Source: Marine Group II euryarchaeote MED-G33
GTDB lineage: Archaea; Thermoplasmatota; Poseidoniia; Poseidoniales; Thalassarchaeaceae
Direction: 5' to 3'
Length of the DNA stretch: 9,366 bases
Assembly: GCA_949538655.1 (NCBI GenBank)
Contig: CATISE010000042.1
Location: forward strand, 1-9,366
The translations under genes and the position numbers were made by a program. The notes beneath the pieces were generated by a model. It saw only the letters and a list, made by a program, of their open reading frames with translations, was not told where the DNA came from and did no database searches. Of the stretch, positions 6,899-9,366 are shown piece after piece. The stretch's first letter is position 1. Each line of letters opens with the position of its first letter.

Positions 6899-6930
6899 TT
6901 GGAGGGATTTCAATGTTGGAGGGATTTATG
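6899..6930 (+). promoter_or_regulatory. Duplicated ribosome-binding site plus ATG at the permease start
   Basis: TTGGAGGGATTT occurs twice (6899-6910 and 6916-6927, period 17). The first copy places GGAGGG 6 nt before ATG 6913 and the second places GGAGGG 4 nt before ATG 6928. The two ATGs are in the same frame, so both would yield the permease, differing by five residues. The first copy begins right after the upstream stop codon (6896-6898). Confidence 0.75.
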
Positions 6931-8757
6931 CTTGATTGGGCGTGGCTCATGGGCTCGTTCTTCATCGGTGTTTTCCTCGGTTGTATGACTGGATTGATTC
7001 CTGGTTTTCACGTTAACAACGTCGCACTAATCGCACTCTCGATGTCCCCATTGGCGGTCAATGCTGGAATCCCATTGTCTTCGGTTGCAGCCATTATCGT
7101 CTCTATGGGAACGGTGCATACTTTCCTGAATTATATCCCAAGTGCGCTGATTGGCGCACCAGATGGGGATACGGCTCTCGCACTGTTGCCGGGTCACAGG
7201 ATGTTGATTTCTGGACATGCGGCTCAAGGTGTAGCCTATTCAGCCCGTGGAAGTCAACTTGGGTTGCTACTCAGCATACCATTGCTGATCGTTGCAAGGC
7301 TACTGTTTGGAACCAATCCGGGTCTTGGTTTGTATGAAATAAGTCGAGACTTCTTACCCTGGCTATTGTTGACAATCTCGGCCTTCCTGATTCTCACAGA
7401 AACAACCCGGCTTGCATGGCCGCGCTGGGTTCAAAAAATCACATCATGGGCACATATCCCTCTACCAAAATCATTTGAGTTCACAATCCCCATTGGCAAA
7501 TGGAAAATTTATCGGAAAATCGAGTCAATCGATTTCAGACTCGGAGACAATTCACGCGCCGCAGGAATGCTCGTCGCAACCGCGTTCTTCCTATTGGCTG
7601 GTTTCTATGGATGGGCCGTGTTCGAATTGCCAGGTCGTAGCCCCGTCGGAATGCCATCGGCCACATTACTGATGCCAGCACTTGCAGGTTTGTTCGGCAT
7701 CGCCAATCTCATCGACATCTACGTGACCACATCAGAAATGCCACCTCAGGAGCAAAATTGGGATTTGCCACCGGTCAAACCCCTCATCGTCCCTTGCTTC
7801 CTTTCGTCCTGCTGCGCTGCCGTGATGGCCATTCTTCCCGGAATGACGGCCGCCCAAGCGACGGTTGTTGTCATGAGTGCACGAAACTTCTGGGGTAGAC
7901 TCACAGATCCGGATTACATTCCTGCTGATTTTGAATACGGGCCAGGTGGAATTAACGATCCAGCCGCACGTGCAAGAATTGCAGAATATCGTGCAGAATC
8001 CGCACGCTTACATGGTCTAGATGATTCACAATTTGCCGAGATCGCCGCCCCGATGATTGTTGAAGAAGCCGGCCTTGACGCTGGAAGCATCGAAAAGGCT
8101 GATGATTTGGGTGGGGACTGGGATTCTGTAGTCGGTGGAGAGGTGACCACAATTGGGGATGACCACACCGAATTGGTTGACCGTGAAGACGAGGATGAGG
8201 CAATGTTGGCCAAGGCCCGAGAAGTCAAAGAAGCGAGCCCAGATTTGGAAGACCTCGATGCTCAAACTAGACAACAAGACCTCGAAGTTATTGCGGTTCT
8301 ATCGGCCACCAACACCGCCGTGACCGTCATGGTCCTGACCTTCCTTTACCTTGTACTACGACCACGTTCTGGTGCGGCTCTCGCACTCAATATGATGTAT
8401 CCAATCGATCAGTGGACTGGGCTTGAACCCCCGTCTGATTATATCCGTCTGATGGCCATTACCATCGGAGCTGGATTATTCGCCGTACCTGTGATGATTA
8501 AAGTCGGGCAAGGTATGCTCAAATTGCATGAATTGATTCCGCTTCGAAGTATGGTCATGGGTGTGGTCGGATTCGTTACAATCCTCGTTTGGTTGTCCAC
8601 TGGTTGGATTGGAATCGGGGTGTTGATTGTCGGGACTGCGATGGGACTGATGCCCCCTAGAATTGGAATCAGACGAAGCCATGGCATGGGGATCATTCTG
8701 GTACCGATTATGATTTACACATTTGCTCAGAAACTCGACGGCTTTGGTTTCATCTAA
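6913..8757 (+). CDS. TctA-like (COG1784/DUF112) multipass permease with acidic insertion
   Basis: This 614-residue membrane protein has the two-half plan of the TctA superfamily. The first half carries GLIPGFHVN (27-35), the Gly-Pro-rich re-entrant motif typical of archaeal COG1784 proteins, and GAPDGDTALALLPGH (81-95). The second half repeats the motif as ILPGMTAAQA (307-316). The C-terminus has MGLMPPRIGIRRSHGMG (578-594), another family hallmark. About ten or more transmembrane segments are visible. Unusually, residues about 331-456 form a soluble, strongly acidic stretch (for example DREDEDEA at 423-430) within the second half. In bacteria TctA works with TctB and a binding protein TctC to import tri- or dicarboxylates; neither partner gene is here, so the substrate is unknown and carboxylate uptake is only a family-based guess. 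ATG 6913 is preferred for its ribosome-binding site, with ATG 6928 equally possible. It follows the OB-fold gene in an operon. Confidence 0.92.
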   Translation: MLEGFMLDWAWLMGSFFIGVFLGCMTGLIPGFHVNNVALIALSMSPLAVNAGIPLSSVAAIIVSMGTVHTFLNYIPSALIGAPDGDTALALLPGHRMLISGHAAQGVAYSARGSQLGLLLSIPLLIVARLLFGTNPGLGLYEISRDFLPWLLLTISAFLILTETTRLAWPRWVQKITSWAHIPLPKSFEFTIPIGKWKIYRKIESIDFRLGDNSRAAGMLVATAFFLLAGFYGWAVFELPGRSPVGMPSATLLMPALAGLFGIANLIDIYVTTSEMPPQEQNWDLPPVKPLIVPCFLSSCCAAVMAILPGMTAAQATVVVMSARNFWGRLTDPDYIPADFEYGPGGINDPAARARIAEYRAESARLHGLDDSQFAEIAAPMIVEEAGLDAGSIEKADDLGGDWDSVVGGEVTTIGDDHTELVDREDEDEAMLAKAREVKEASPDLEDLDAQTRQQDLEVIAVLSATNTAVTVMVLTFLYLVLRPRSGAALALNMMYPIDQWTGLEPPSDYIRLMAITIGAGLFAVPVMIKVGQGMLKLHELIPLRSMVMGVVGFVTILVWLSTGWIGIGVLIVGTAMGLMPPRIGIRRSHGMGIILVPIMIYTFAQKLDGFGFI

Positions 8758-8772
8758 TCTGCGGAGGCACTA

Positions 8773-8816
8773 AGGGCAAGATGCCCTCACGCGTGAGCGC
8801 AGGGCTACGCCCTGCG
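8773..8816. repeat. Three consecutive palindromes before the lamin-tail gene
   Basis: Three perfect dyads sit almost end to end. AGGGCA/TGCCCT has a 3-nt loop (8773-8787), TCACGCGTGA is a 10-bp palindrome (8787-8796), and CGCAGGGC/GCCCTGCG has a TAC loop (8798-8816). They fill most of the gap between the permease stop and the ATG at 8826. No T-run follows. They may be a structured leader, an operator array, or the 3' end signal of the permease transcript; the sequence alone does not decide. Confidence 0.65.
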
Positions 8817-8820
8817 GTGA
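8816..8820 (+). promoter_or_regulatory. Ribosome-binding site of the lamin-tail gene
   Basis: GGTGA lies 5 nt before ATG 8826 and matches the archaeal anti-Shine-Dalgarno complement. It starts on the last base of the third dyad. A further GGAGG at 8763-8767 lies 13 nt before an alternative in-frame ATG at 8781, whose use would add 15 residues and make the dyads part of the coding region. Confidence 0.5.
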
Positions 8821-8825
8821 ACCCC

Positions 8826-9366
8826 ATGCGTCGTAATGCCCTATTGTTGACCACACTGATGATTGTCATGAGCCTGTCGCCATTGGTCCAAGGGACCAGT
8901 GCCAGATCAACCGCTTGTAGTGGTGACATCTGTATCAATGAACTGATGCCAAACCCCATGGGAACTGATACTGGGAACTACCCTACCTGTGAATGGGTCG
9001 AAATTTACAACAGTGGAACTGCGGACATCAATCTGCAAGGATGGACGCTCGTAGATGCTTCACATTCACACCCAATCGATGCCAATACATGGGTTGACTT
9101 TGCCAATTTGGCGACACCATATGTGCTTGCAGCAGGTGACTATGCAATTATCGCTGAGAACTTGCAAGGCACGCTCAAACTCAACAATGCAGGGGAAACG
9201 TTGGACCTCTTCGACGGAAATGGAGTTTCAGTCCACACTGTGACCACAGGTACAGCGAGTAGTGATGTGAGCAAAATTCCGGGACCCAATGCGACTGCTG
9301 CTTTTGTTGATTCCAATGTCAATACACCGGGTGCAGCGAACACCGGAGGAGGGACCGGCGGTCCAA
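8826..9366 (+). CDS. Secreted lamin-tail-domain (LTD) protein, N-terminal part (runs off right edge)
   Basis: The frame is open from ATG 8826 to the window end, 180 residues. It has a signal peptide (MRRNALLLTTLMIVMSLSPLVQG) with cleavage near residue 23-27. An LTD domain spans about residues 34-172, with the usual landmarks ICINELMPNP (36-45), EWVEIYNSG (57-65), INLQGWTLVD (69-78), LAAGDYAIIAEN (102-113), LNNAGETLDLFDGNG (120-133) and the closing NTPGAAN (167-172). Cys31, Cys36 and Cys55 could support a disulfide. The sequence then enters a Gly-rich linker (GGGTGGP), so more domains probably follow. LTD domains are Ig-like folds found in lamins and in many exported prokaryotic proteins, often next to nucleases, hydrolases or other surface modules; what this one binds cannot be read here. 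An in-frame ATG at 8781 is an alternative start. It may be a separate unit or the third gene of the OB-fold/permease operon (68-nt gap). Confidence 0.9.
   Translation, partial: MRRNALLLTTLMIVMSLSPLVQGTSARSTACSGDICINELMPNPMGTDTGNYPTCEWVEIYNSGTADINLQGWTLVDASHSHPIDANTWVDFANLATPYVLAAGDYAIIAENLQGTLKLNNAGETLDLFDGNGVSVHTVTTGTASSDVSKIPGPNATAAFVDSNVNTPGAANTGGGTGGP

Noticed and set aside
1..9366. tRNA, rRNA, CRISPR array, transposase, toxin-antitoxin or restriction genes
   Set aside because: I looked for them on both strands and saw no supporting sequence; all genes are ordinary-looking envelope genes.

Overview
The window reads as a compact piece of an archaeal genome. The best guess is a marine planktonic euryarchaeon of the Thermoplasmata side (Marine Group II / Poseidoniales type). 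The evidence is indirect: a COG1784-type (TctA/DUF112) membrane protein of the kind common in archaea, a secreted lamin-tail-domain protein, a large membrane-anchored subtilase, several exported beta-rich proteins with GDxWEYD-like motifs, a lipobox protein with an acidic SGC-FG start, and ribosome-binding sites of the GGTGA/GGAGG type. No rRNA, tRNA or universal marker is present, so the assignment stays provisional.

Layout, left to right. (1) A leftward operon: S8 subtilase (994-2940), a nine-helix membrane protein of unknown function (146-991, 2 nt after the subtilase stop), and the start of a lipoprotein (1-131, cut by the window edge, 14 nt further on). (2) A 92-bp divergent intergenic region (2941-3032). 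(3) A rightward exported protein with a C-terminal hydrophobic anchor (3033-4007). It converges, with a 15-nt tail-to-tail overlap, on (4) a leftward exported protein (3993-5258) whose mature N-terminus carries a similar GDxWEYD motif. (5) A short divergent region (5259-5323) containing dyads at both predicted starts. (6) A rightward pair: an exported protein built from tandem OB-fold-like domains (5324-6898), then, 14 nt on, a COG1784/TctA-like permease (6913-8757) with a large acidic insertion. (7) A 68-bp gap packed with three palindromes, leading into (8) a secreted lamin-tail-domain protein (8826 to the right edge, incomplete). No stretch over 300 bp lacks a gene. I saw no tRNA, CRISPR array, insertion sequence or phage gene.

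All eight genes encode envelope or exported proteins, so this is a cell-surface gene block. The subtilase could mature or degrade proteins outside the cell, the permease could take up an unknown solute, and the OB-fold and lamin-tail proteins could bind something extracellular. These functional links are inference from adjacency. The feature that stands out most is small: perfect short inverted repeats lie at or just before five of the eight predicted start codons, and the permease gene has a duplicated ribosome-binding-site-plus-ATG module.
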